38,430 nt of DNA, from contig JAAVZX010000086.1 in assembly GCA_022791875.1 (NCBI GenBank), forward strand, positions 1 through 38,430. The letters are read 5' to 3'. Numbering within the stretch: position 1 is the first letter of the stretch; every line of letters starts with the position of its first letter. Position numbers and translations under genes: made by a program. The notes below the pieces were generated by a model. That model did not search any database. It saw only the letters and a program-made list of their open reading frames with translations, and was not told where the DNA came from. This document shows, in pieces, positions 31,765-38,430 of the stretch. The stretch comes from Oscillibacter sp. Lineage in GTDB: Bacteria > Bacillota > Clostridia > Oscillospirales > Oscillospiraceae.

Positions 31765-32769
31765 ATGGCCATGAAGCGCTGCCCCGTGTGCGGGGAGAAA
31801 TATTCCGACACCTACAAAACCTGCCCCTTCTGCGAGGAGGAGGCCCTCTGGGAAGAGGAGGATGCAGAAGTCCGCCGCACGCCCAAGAGCTCCCGGCGCA
31901 CCGCCCACGGGCTGCAATACAACCTGATTACCCCCACCCTGATTGTCCTCATCCTCATGATGGCGATTCTCCTGGTGTACCTGCTGTTCGGTGACAAAAT
32001 CTCCGACACCATCGGCGGTGGGAAGGACGACACGCCGGACAATCCCGGCGTAAACTCCCCCGTGGAGCCCACGCCGCCCGTGATCCCGGACCCCGATACC
32101 AGCACCGATCCCGAGCCCGGCACGGACCCCGATCCCGGCGCCGGCGGCGGGGACTCCGGCACTGCCAGCGGCGTCATGCCCGAGGGCCCCGACGCCGGCA
32201 GCCCCGGCACGGGGACCGGCAGCGGCGCGGGCACCTGGCCCGGGACCCTGCGGGCGGGCGCGGCCTATGTGAAGAACGCGGGGAGCAGCGGCGTCCGGGT
32301 CCGCTCCGGCCCCGGCACCAGCTATGACGTGCTGGCCACCCTCACCAACGGCAGCTCCGTGGAGATCGCGGAGTGGAGCGGCACCGACGACTGGTACAAG
32401 CTCACGTTCCGCGACTCCGGCGGGAAGACCGTCACGGGCTACATGAAGGAGGAGTACCTGGCCAACGGGTCCGGTGGGTCTTCCGGGTCCTCTGGCAGCT
32501 CCGGAAGCTCTTCGTCCAGCGGGTCCTCCAGCTCCGGCACCTCTGGCGGGCTCAAGGCGGGCAGCGCCATCGTGGTCAACGGCGGAAACGGCGTCCGGGT
32601 CCGCTCCGGCCCCGGCACCAGCTACGACGCCCTGGCCACCATCTCCAACGGCGGCGACGTGGAGATTGTGGAGAGCGCCGGGAGCGGGTGGTACAAGGTC
32701 ACGTTCTCCGACGTGGGAGGCGTGAAGAAGACCGGTTATATGAAGGGCGAGTATTTGTCCAATAAGTGA
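31765..32769 (+). CDS. Zinc-ribbon membrane protein with two SH3 domains
   Basis: 334 aa. An N-terminal zinc ribbon (Cys6, Cys9, Cys20, Cys23) is followed by one transmembrane helix (about 54-76), then a proline/aspartate/glycine-rich linker (about 78-165) and two bacterial SH3 (SH3_3) domains (about 167-228 and 265-332), each with VRVRSGPGTSYD. A Gly/Ser run separates them. The layout implies a cytoplasmic ribbon and extracellular SH3 domains that may bind peptidoglycan. The ATG follows GGGAGG. The function is unknown. Confidence 0.85.
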   Translation: MAMKRCPVCGEKYSDTYKTCPFCEEEALWEEEDAEVRRTPKSSRRTAHGLQYNLITPTLIVLILMMAILLVYLLFGDKISDTIGGGKDDTPDNPGVNSPVEPTPPVIPDPDTSTDPEPGTDPDPGAGGGDSGTASGVMPEGPDAGSPGTGTGSGAGTWPGTLRAGAAYVKNAGSSGVRVRSGPGTSYDVLATLTNGSSVEIAEWSGTDDWYKLTFRDSGGKTVTGYMKEEYLANGSGGSSGSSGSSGSSSSSGSSSSGTSGGLKAGSAIVVNGGNGVRVRSGPGTSYDALATISNGGDVEIVESAGSGWYKVTFSDVGGVKKTGYMKGEYLSNK

Positions 32770-32790
32770 GCCTGACGGCTGACTGCGTGA

Positions 32791-32820
32791 AAATCCCCGG
32801 ATTTGATCCGGGGATTTTTC
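32791..32820 (+). terminator. Intrinsic terminator of the SH3-domain gene
   Basis: AAATCCCCGGAT-ttg-ATCCGGGGATTT (12-bp perfect stem) followed by TTC, and a further T-run. Confidence 0.9.
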
Positions 32821-32830
32821 GCTGTTTTGT

Positions 32831-32859
32831 TTGCACCTGCGGGAAAAGAATGATATAAT
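32831..32859 (+). promoter_or_regulatory. Promoter of the ABC transporter-ylmH unit
   Basis: TTGCAC (32831-32836), 17-bp spacer, TATAAT (32854-32859). Confidence 0.8.
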
Positions 32860-32903
32860 GTAAAATTGTGATACTATCTTTGCCGATACGGAGGAACGCT
32901 TTT

Positions 32904-34655
32904 ATGACCACCCAGGACTTCCAGAAAAAATCCGCGCTCCAGGTCTTTCTCTCCTACTTCAAGCCCCACCGCACCCTGTTCATCCTGGACCTCTCCTGCG
33001 CCCTGCTGATCTCCCTGATCGACCTGGCCTTCCCGGCGGTGTCCCGCTGGTGCATGTACACCCTCCTGCCCGAGAGCGCCTACACGGCCTTTTTCGCGGT
33101 GATGGGGGCGGTGTTCTGCGCCTTTGCCCTGCGGGCGCTGCTGACCTACGTGATCTGCTACTGGGGCCACACCTTCGGTATCCTGGTGGAGGCGGACATC
33201 CGCCACGACCTGTTCCGCCACATGCAGGAGCTGAGCTTCGACTATTACGACCGCAACCGCACCGGCCAGCTCATGAGCCGCCTCACCGCGGACCTCTTCG
33301 ACATCACGGAGCTGGCCCACCATGGGCCGGAGGATATCTTCATTTCCGGCGTCACCATCGTTGGGTCCCTGGTGATCATGTTCTCCATCCAGTGGCGGCT
33401 GGCGCTGGTGGTGGCCTTGATTCTGCCCATTTTCCTGCTGGTGATCTGGTCCTGCCGGCGGTCCATGAGCCAGGCGTCCGCCGCCGTGAAGCAGCGCACG
33501 GCGGTGATCAACTCCGATATCGAGTCCGGCCTCTCCGGCATCCGGACCGCAAAGGCGTTCGCCAATGAAGAGGCGGAGCTGCAAAAGTTCGACCGCTCCA
33601 ACAGCAGCTACAAGACCTCCAAGCGGGCGTTCCATAAGGCCATGGGGCGCTTCAACGCCGCTATGGAGTTCTTTCTGTGCATCCTCTCCGCGGCGGTTAT
33701 CGCCGCCGGGGGCTTCCTGATCATGGGGGGACAGCTGGACGTGGTGGACCTGATCACGTTCAGCCTCTACATCACCGCCTTTGTGAACCCAGTGCGGAAG
33801 CTGTCTAACTTCGCGGAGCTGTTCGCCAACGGCACGGCGGGCTTCGGCCGCTTTCTGGAGCTGATGCGGGAGGAGCCTGCCATGAAGGACGCGCCGGACG
33901 CCCGGCCCCTGCCCAAGGTGGAGGGCCGCATTGACGTGGAGCACGTGAGCTTCGCCTATCAGGACGATTTAGCCGTCCTCCACGATATCGACCTCCACAT
34001 CCGTCCCGGGGAGACCATCGCCGTGGTGGGGCCCTCCGGCGGGGGCAAGTCCACCCTCTGCCAGCTGATCCCGCGGTTCTACGACGTCTCCGGCGGGGCC
34101 ATCCGCCTGGACGGGCACGACGTGCGGGAGGTGACCCAGGCGTCCCTGCGGCAGAACGTGGGGGTGGTGCAGCAGGATGTGTTTCTGTTCGCGGCCAGCA
34201 TTCTGGAGAATATCCGCTACGGGCGTCCGGGGGCCTCGGAGGAGGACGTGGCCCGGGCCGCGCGGCTGGCGGAGATCTACGACGATATCGTCGCCATGCC
34301 CGACGGCTTCAACACCTACGTCGGGGAGCGGGGAACCCTGCTCTCCGGCGGGCAGAAGCAGCGGATCTCCATCGCCCGCATCTTCCTCAAGGACCCGCCG
34401 GTGCTGATCCTGGACGAGGCCACCTCCGCCCTGGACAGCGTGACCGAGGCGAAGCTCCAGGAGACCTTTGAAAAGCTCTCCCGGGGGCGCACCACCATCA
34501 TCATCGCCCACCGGCTCTCCACCGTCCGGAACGCGGACCGGATTGCCGTCATTGAAGAGGGCCGGATCGTCGAGCTGGGGTCCCACGAAGAGCTGATGGC
34601 GCGGAACGGGGCCTACGCCGCCCTGGTCCGCACCCAGGAGCTGCGCCATGGATAA
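32904..34655 (+). CDS. ABC exporter half-transporter (permease fused to ATPase)
   Basis: 583 aa. N-terminal six-helix ABC membrane domain (about 20-320), C-terminal ATPase with Walker A GPSGGGKST, Q-loop GVVQQDVFLF, signature LLSGGQKQR, Walker B VLILDEATSALD and H-loop IIIAHRLSTV. It is of the type-I exporter (MsbA/multidrug/lipid) class and would act as a homodimer, or as a heterodimer with a partner not seen here. The ATG at 32904 follows GGAGG. Its end overlaps ylmH by 8 nt. Confidence 0.93.
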   Translation: MTTQDFQKKSALQVFLSYFKPHRTLFILDLSCALLISLIDLAFPAVSRWCMYTLLPESAYTAFFAVMGAVFCAFALRALLTYVICYWGHTFGILVEADIRHDLFRHMQELSFDYYDRNRTGQLMSRLTADLFDITELAHHGPEDIFISGVTIVGSLVIMFSIQWRLALVVALILPIFLLVIWSCRRSMSQASAAVKQRTAVINSDIESGLSGIRTAKAFANEEAELQKFDRSNSSYKTSKRAFHKAMGRFNAAMEFFLCILSAAVIAAGGFLIMGGQLDVVDLITFSLYITAFVNPVRKLSNFAELFANGTAGFGRFLELMREEPAMKDAPDARPLPKVEGRIDVEHVSFAYQDDLAVLHDIDLHIRPGETIAVVGPSGGGKSTLCQLIPRFYDVSGGAIRLDGHDVREVTQASLRQNVGVVQQDVFLFAASILENIRYGRPGASEEDVARAARLAEIYDDIVAMPDGFNTYVGERGTLLSGGQKQRISIARIFLKDPPVLILDEATSALDSVTEAKLQETFEKLSRGRTTIIIAHRLSTVRNADRIAVIEEGRIVELGSHEELMARNGAYAALVRTQELRHG

Positions 34656-35439
34656 GGCCGCGCTGTTGGACCGCCTGGGCCTTGCGGGGGACGACCGCCT
34701 GACCCTGGCGAAGGTGTTGGATCGGGCCGCCCAGGCCCAGCGCCGGAACGTCCCGGCCCACACGGATTTCCTCAGTCCCCAGCAGCGGCAGACGGCCCTG
34801 GACCTCCTGCGCCTGGCGGGGATTCCCGAAACCGCTTACGTCTCCGGCGGGGGCTACGAGGGGGCGGAGCGGCAGGTGCTGCTGTTCCTCCCCGACTGGA
34901 TGGAGCCGGAGGGGGCGGAAAGCCCCGTCCGCTGCCTCCGCGCCGCCTACAGGGAGGCGGACAAGCCCTCCCACCGGGATTTCCTAGGGAGCCTGATGGG
35001 CCTGGGAATTGTCAGGGAAAAAGTTGGGGATATTCTAGTGGGGCCCGAGAGTACGGACCTGCTGGTGCTGGACAGCGTGGAGGATTTTCTGCTCCAGAAC
35101 TGGAGCTCCGCGGGGCGGACGCGGCTGAGCGTCTCCGCCGTGGAACTGGATCATCTGCATATTCCCGCGGCTCAGCGGAAGGAGGTCCGGGACACTGTTT
35201 CCTCCCTGCGGCTGGACGCGGTGGCGGCGTCGGCGTTCCGCCTGGCCAGGGGGAAAGCCGCCGCCCTCATCGAGAGCGGGAAGGTGCAGCTCAATTGGCG
35301 GGAGTGTGTCAAGTCCGACAGGCTGCTGGAACCCGGAGACGTGGTTTCCGCCCGGGGCTTCGGGAAGTTCGAGCTGGCGGAGGTCGGTGGGCTGACCAGA
35401 AAGGGCCGAATTTCGATTGTTTTGCTGGTCTATGTTTGA
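34648..35439 (+). CDS. ylmH: YlmH-type S4-domain RNA-binding protein
   Basis: 263 aa. The C-terminal S4 domain (about 185-250; SVSSLRLDAVAASAFRLARGKAAALIESGKVQLNW then GDVVSARGFGKFEL) follows a YlmH-like N-terminal domain (DFLSPQQRQ, HRDFLGSLMGLGIVREKVGDILV). In Firmicutes ylmH is usually in the division/cell-wall cluster near divIVA; recent work links such proteins to ribosome rescue. Here it is coupled to an ABC exporter by overlap. Confidence 0.88.
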   Translation: MDKAALLDRLGLAGDDRLTLAKVLDRAAQAQRRNVPAHTDFLSPQQRQTALDLLRLAGIPETAYVSGGGYEGAERQVLLFLPDWMEPEGAESPVRCLRAAYREADKPSHRDFLGSLMGLGIVREKVGDILVGPESTDLLVLDSVEDFLLQNWSSAGRTRLSVSAVELDHLHIPAAQRKEVRDTVSSLRLDAVAASAFRLARGKAAALIESGKVQLNWRECVKSDRLLEPGDVVSARGFGKFELAEVGGLTRKGRISIVLLVYV

Positions 35440-35485
35440 AGAATAAAAGGCCGAAAAGCCGTAGTATGTGAAGGGAGGATCTGGA

Positions 35486-35695
35486 ATGCTGGAATACAAA
35501 TTTGTGCCAGTCAGCCCGGAAGTCAGCGGGTGGAACCTGATGGGCGTCCGGCGGGACAGTGTGGAGCATCGGGAGGTGATCGTCCGCATGGCCCAGGAGG
35601 GCTGGCGCTACGTTGGCTTTCTGCCGTCCTCCCAGCGGGGCGACGGCTTTATCGAGGAAATGGATCTCATCTTTGAACGGGAGGCGCAGGAATGA
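35486..35695 (+). CDS. DUF4177 small protein
   Basis: 69 aa. MLEYKFVPV at the start and EGWRYVGFLPS near the middle are the DUF4177 pattern (beta-strand then a helix and a GW motif). The ATG at 35486 follows GGGAGG; an upstream ATG at 35468 overlaps the RBS. It overlaps the next gene by 4 nt. Function unknown. Confidence 0.85.
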   Translation: MLEYKFVPVSPEVSGWNLMGVRRDSVEHREVIVRMAQEGWRYVGFLPSSQRGDGFIEEMDLIFEREAQE

Positions 35696-35904
35696 AACAG
35701 GAACAGATTGACCGGATCAATGAGCTGGCCCACAAGGCCAAGGCGGAGGGCCTCACGGAGGAGGAAAAGGCGGAGCAGGCCGTCCTCCGGCGGGCCTATA
35801 TCGACTCCGTCCTGGGGAACCTGCGGGGCCAGCTGGACAACACCTATATCGTGGACGAACAGGGCCATAAGCGGAAGCTGAAAGAGCGGGACAAGGAGGA
35901 CTGA
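35692..35904 (+). CDS. DUF896 family protein (YnzC-like)
   Basis: 70 aa. DRINELAHKAKAEGLTEEEKAEQAVLRRAYIDSVLGNLRGQLDN is the DUF896/YnzC helical hairpin signature. The B. subtilis relative is induced in the SOS response; no SOS box is visible here. ATGA overlap with the DUF4177 gene implies coupled translation. Confidence 0.92.
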   Translation: MKQEQIDRINELAHKAKAEGLTEEEKAEQAVLRRAYIDSVLGNLRGQLDNTYIVDEQGHKRKLKERDKED

Positions 35905-35906
35905 CC

Positions 35907-37061
35907 ATGGCAGACACAAGGCGTAATTCCGAAAGCGACTGGAGCTGGTTCATCATCATCGGCCTGTTTGTCATCTTCTGGCCCATCGGGCTTCTGACCC
36001 TGTTCGCGAAGCTCTTTGGCCCCGACGGGAAGTCCCAGGGCCAGCAGGCTCCGCCCTTGCAGGGCGCGGCCAGCGCCGCCCAGGCCGCGGCGCGCTTCTC
36101 CAAAAACGTCGTTTCCTCCGCTGTGCCCCCGCGGGCCTCCCGTCCCCAGCAGCAGCGCCAGACAAAGGCCAAACGGGCTGCGAAGCGCTTTACGAAGGCC
36201 CCGAAGGTGAAGAAGTCCAACGCCCGCCTCCTGAAGGTCCTGGGGACGCTCCTGGTCCTGATCTCCCTGTTTGCCATAGACGATGAGGGGGTGGCTTTGC
36301 AATACCTTGCCATGCTGACCGGCGGACTGGCTATGATTGGAAGAGGAATGCTGATGACCCGTCAGCTCCGGCGTTTTTCCCGGTATCTCCTAGTCATGGG
36401 GGAGCGGGAGGCCGTGCCGGTGGACGAGCTGGCCCGCACTCTGGGCTATTCGCCGCGGCGGGTTGTGAAGGATTTACAGAGCATGATCGACAAGGGCTAC
36501 TTCGGCGGCAAGGCGTACCTGAACCTGGAGCTGGGGTACATTTTCCGCAGCAGCGGCGCGGACGCGGCGTTCCGCCAGAGGATGGAGGAAGCCGCCCAGC
36601 AGCAACAGCAGGAGAAGGCGGCGCCGCCGAAGGAGGCGGAAGAGGGATATTCCGGGATTTTGCGGAATATCCGCCGCACCAACGACCGGATTGCAGATCC
36701 GGTCCTCTCGGCGAAGATAGACCGTCTGGAGGTCATCACGGCGAAGATTTTCAAGGCGGTGGAAGAGGACCCGAAGAAAGCCGCGAGAATTGATACATTT
36801 CTGAACTACTACCTGCCCACCACCCAGAAGCTGCTGAATTCCTACGCGGAATTTGAAGCGGCGGGCGTAGAGGGCGAAAACCTGCGCCAGGCGAAAGAGC
36901 GCATAGAGTCCACCATGGACTCCATCGTCAAGGGCTTCGAGCACCAACTGGACGAGCTCTACAAAGCGGACGCCCTGGACGTAGACACAGACATCCGCGT
37001 GATGGAGCACATGCTGAAACGTGACACCGGCAGCGCCGCAGAGGACTTCAACCTGGAGTAA
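35907..37061 (+). CDS. XpaC-like family protein
   Basis: 384 aa. Two hydrophobic segments near 15-35 and 110-145, a basic linker rich in Ala/Gln/Lys between them, then a winged-helix-like VDELARTLGYSPRRVVKDLQSMIDKGYF and a coiled-coil C-terminal region (about 250-380) typical of the 5-bromo-4-chloroindolyl phosphate hydrolysis (XpaC) family. Those proteins often accompany TelA-type toxic-anion resistance genes; no TelA gene is in this window. The real biochemical role is unclear. It follows DUF896 after 2 nt. Confidence 0.82.
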   Translation: MADTRRNSESDWSWFIIIGLFVIFWPIGLLTLFAKLFGPDGKSQGQQAPPLQGAASAAQAAARFSKNVVSSAVPPRASRPQQQRQTKAKRAAKRFTKAPKVKKSNARLLKVLGTLLVLISLFAIDDEGVALQYLAMLTGGLAMIGRGMLMTRQLRRFSRYLLVMGEREAVPVDELARTLGYSPRRVVKDLQSMIDKGYFGGKAYLNLELGYIFRSSGADAAFRQRMEEAAQQQQQEKAAPPKEAEEGYSGILRNIRRTNDRIADPVLSAKIDRLEVITAKIFKAVEEDPKKAARIDTFLNYYLPTTQKLLNSYAEFEAAGVEGENLRQAKERIESTMDSIVKGFEHQLDELYKADALDVDTDIRVMEHMLKRDTGSAAEDFNLE

Positions 37062-37108
37062 CAGAAGAAGCAGGCACCCCAATCAGAACCATCTGACAGA
37101 GAAAGCCC

Positions 37109-37191
37109 GATCTGCCAGGGTCCAGGGAGGCGCGTGCCTCCCTGGTGGGAGTCCAGAGGGCAAAGCCCTCTGGCCGCCGGAGGCCCCCCGT
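37109..37191 (+). repeat. Palindromic element R11, B-type half
   Basis: GATCTGCCAGGG, CCAGGGAGGC-gcgt-GCCTCCCTGG (37122-37145), CCAGAGGGC-aaa-GCCCTCTGG (37153-37173), T-end 37174-37191, CCCTCG. Nearly identical to R6 apart from the first loop (gctt there, gcgt here). It lies between the xpaC-like gene and the ZIP transporter, both rightward. The T-end faces the ZIP gene's start, unlike the A halves. Confidence 0.8.
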
Positions 37192-37282
37192 CCCTCGTAT
37201 GGCAGGCACCCCTCACCCGCTCCGCGCTTATACTGGAATACGGGCACTGCCCGAATTTCCAGGTAAAGGCGTTGATGTGATT

Positions 37283-38047
37283 ATGCTGCGGTCACTTGGC
37301 TGGGCCGCTCTGGGTACGGGGTTTACCTTTTTGATGACTACCTTGGGCGCGGCTATGGTCTTTTTTCTGTCAGGAGAACCGAAGCCCCGGTTTCAAAAAG
37401 CGATGCTTGGGTTTGCGGCGGGTGTTATGACGGCGGCTTCTGTATGGAGCCTGCTGCTGCCCGCCATTGATCAGGCGGAGCGTGAGAGTATGCTTCCCGG
37501 CTGGCTTCCGGCGGCGGCGGGGATGGTTCTGGGGGTCTTCTTTCTGGCGGTGCTGGACGGGATGCTTCCATATTTGAAGCGGAAACAGCCGGTGCAGGAC
37601 GCGGTCTGGCGGCAGAATACGCTGCTGATGACGGCGATTACCCTACATAATGTGCCGGAGGGGATGGCCGTTGGGCTGGCGTTCGCGCTGGCGGCGAATG
37701 GGGAAGGCGCGGTGGGGGCTATGGCCCTGGCGCTGGGGATCGGGATTCAGAATTTTCCGGAGGGCGCGGCGGTGGCGCTGCCTCTGAGACAGGAGGGGCA
37801 GTCACGGCTGCGGGCGTTTACCGGCGGGACGCTGTCGGGAGCGGTGGAGCCGGTTTTCGGGATTCTGGTGGTTCTCATCGCGGCGTGGGCCCACCCGATG
37901 ATGCCGTGGCTGCTGAGCTTCGCGGCGGGCGCAATGCTGTACGTGGTCGTGGAGGAGCTGGTGCCGCAGGCCCATAGCCGGGCAGGGACCTGCGGGTTTG
38001 TTGGCGGGTTTTTGATTATGATGGTGCTGGATGTGGCGTTGGGGTGA
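37283..38047 (+). CDS. ZIP family divalent metal transporter
   Basis: 254 aa, about eight transmembrane segments. Conserved ZIP residues are present: ITLHNVPEGMAVGLAFALA (about 123-141, His/Glu metal site) and GIQNFPEGAAVALPL (about 155-169). It imports Zn2+ or Fe2+; GufA/ZupT class. The start is unsure: ATG at 37283 has no close RBS, whereas GTG at 37277 has AAAGG at 7-nt spacing. The T-end of R12 lies 12 nt after the stop. Confidence 0.9.
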   Translation: MLRSLGWAALGTGFTFLMTTLGAAMVFFLSGEPKPRFQKAMLGFAAGVMTAASVWSLLLPAIDQAERESMLPGWLPAAAGMVLGVFFLAVLDGMLPYLKRKQPVQDAVWRQNTLLMTAITLHNVPEGMAVGLAFALAANGEGAVGAMALALGIGIQNFPEGAAVALPLRQEGQSRLRAFTGGTLSGAVEPVFGILVVLIAAWAHPMMPWLLSFAAGAMLYVVVEELVPQAHSRAGTCGFVGGFLIMMVLDVALG

Positions 38048-38059
38048 GGGGAGTGCCTG

Positions 38060-38399
38060 CCTACGGGGGGCCTCCGGCGGGTTACTTTTTCTCGAGAGAA
38101 AAAGTAACCAAAAAGAGCTTTAACTCGACGCGAACCTGGTGGTTGAAGAAGCTTGGCACGCGGTAACGAAGCGTAAGCGAGTGGGGCCTTCCATTGGCAT
38201 GGAAGGCCCCACAGATTTTTCTTATCAGAACGTAAAAAAATTTCGTGGTCCTTACCTTGATCAAGGTAAGGACCACCACGCAATTCCTCCGTTACCGTGT
38301 GCCAGGACATTTCAACCACCAGAGCTTAGAGCGGTATTCAAATGTTCTTTTGCTTTCTTTTATTTAATGAAAAGTATGCCGCCGGAGGCCCCCCGCTGG
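38060..38399. repeat. Palindromic element R12, complete (two A-type halves)
   Basis: Left: T-end 38060-38080, SL2 GTTACTTTTTCTC-ga-GAGAAAAAGTAAC (38081-38108), SL1 GTGGGGCCTTCCAT/ATGGAAGGCCCCAC (38181-38212) then AGATTTTTCTT. Right: SL1 is a perfect 32-nt palindrome (38245-38276; arm GTGGTCCTTACCTTGA) followed, on the minus strand, by GAAATTTTTTTACG; degenerate SL2; T-end to 38399. The left half sits right after the ZIP stop and would terminate it. No gene is visible from 38400 to 38430. Confidence 0.85.
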
Positions 38400-38430
38400 T
38401 GTCAGGCTACTCCTTAGCTCCCGCCAGGTA

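Noticed and set aside
35692..35904. SOS (LexA) box upstream of the DUF896 gene
   Set aside because: The gene overlaps the upstream coding sequence, and no GAAC-N4-GTTC-type site is present.
37145..37282. N-terminal extension of the ZIP protein (and of the first mgtC-like protein at 2846-2908)
   Set aside because: The extra residues are translated repeat sequence (R11, R2) rich in Arg/Pro, with no homology to the families. Internal starts fit better.
203..38399. CRISPR array interpretation of the repeated palindromes
   Set aside because: Copies are kilobases apart at gene borders, have no regular spacers and no cas genes nearby.
203..38399. Insertion sequence or transposase source for the R elements inside this window
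   Set aside because: No transposase or RAYT-like ORF occurs here. The elements are non-coding; small frames in them (Arg/Pro-rich peptides) are by-products of the repeat.

Overview
The window looks like a chromosomal segment of a GC-rich, gut-type member of the Firmicutes, probably Clostridia of the Oscillospirales (Oscillibacter/Flavonifractor-like). The reasons are the GC-rich coding sequence, strong GGAGG-type ribosome binding sites with occasional GTG/TTG starts, a WalRK-YycH-YycI locus with walJ and rlmH, a tandem glycine riboswitch, a BclA-like (spore-surface-like) protein, and small Firmicute families (DUF896, DUF4177, YlmH, XpaC). The genus is inference. I see no tRNA, rRNA, CRISPR array, phage genes or transposase.

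Layout. 1-4.3 kb: an Na+/alanine-glycine symporter behind a tandem glycine riboswitch, then two MgtC-like membrane proteins and a DUF1294 protein. 4.3-6.5 kb: pseudouridine catabolism (psuK with a fused HTH domain, then psuG). 6.5-9.4 kb: small regulators (XRE opposite a ribbon-helix-helix-like protein), a LytTR/DUF3021 pair and a lipoprotein. 9.5-13.8 kb: purA, purB, lspA and an RluD-type synthase, all leftward. 14.0-22.4 kb: the wal locus read leftward as walR, a 62-aa ORF, walK, yycH, yycI, murA, walJ, rlmH. 22.8-27.9 kb: NUDIX hydrolase, a small membrane protein, a P-loop protein, pgi, and dacF with a small membrane protein. 27.9-28.6 kb: an XRE regulator and a compact locus that looks like a type I toxin-antitoxin pair. 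28.6-38.4 kb: an FMN oxidoreductase, a BclA-domain protein, udk, an SH3 protein, an ABC exporter, then ylmH, DUF4177, DUF896, xpaC and a ZIP metal transporter.

The most unusual feature is a family of interspersed palindromic elements in intergenic spaces (labelled R1-R12 here). A complete copy is about 290-340 bp and has inverted ends (the 'T-end', CCGCCGGAGGCCCCCCGT). Reading inward from a T-end, the A-type half has SL2 (an AT-rich hairpin usually centred on CTCGAG), a linker containing TTAAAGCTCTTTT, and SL1 (a GC-rich hairpin of about 14 bp) that is usually followed by a T-run. The arms differ from copy to copy but still pair, and SL1 plus its T-run looks like an intrinsic terminator for the gene whose stop codon touches the T-end. 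B-type halves carry two GC-rich hairpins (CCAGGGAGG-type and CCAGAGGGC-type). A separate family (C) lies beside the NUDIX gene.

The second candidate novelty is at 28.22-28.57 kb: two promoters with TTGACA and 17-bp spacing face each other across a 28-codon hydrophobic ORF, with a terminator for the antisense transcript and 5' ends of near-identical sequence.
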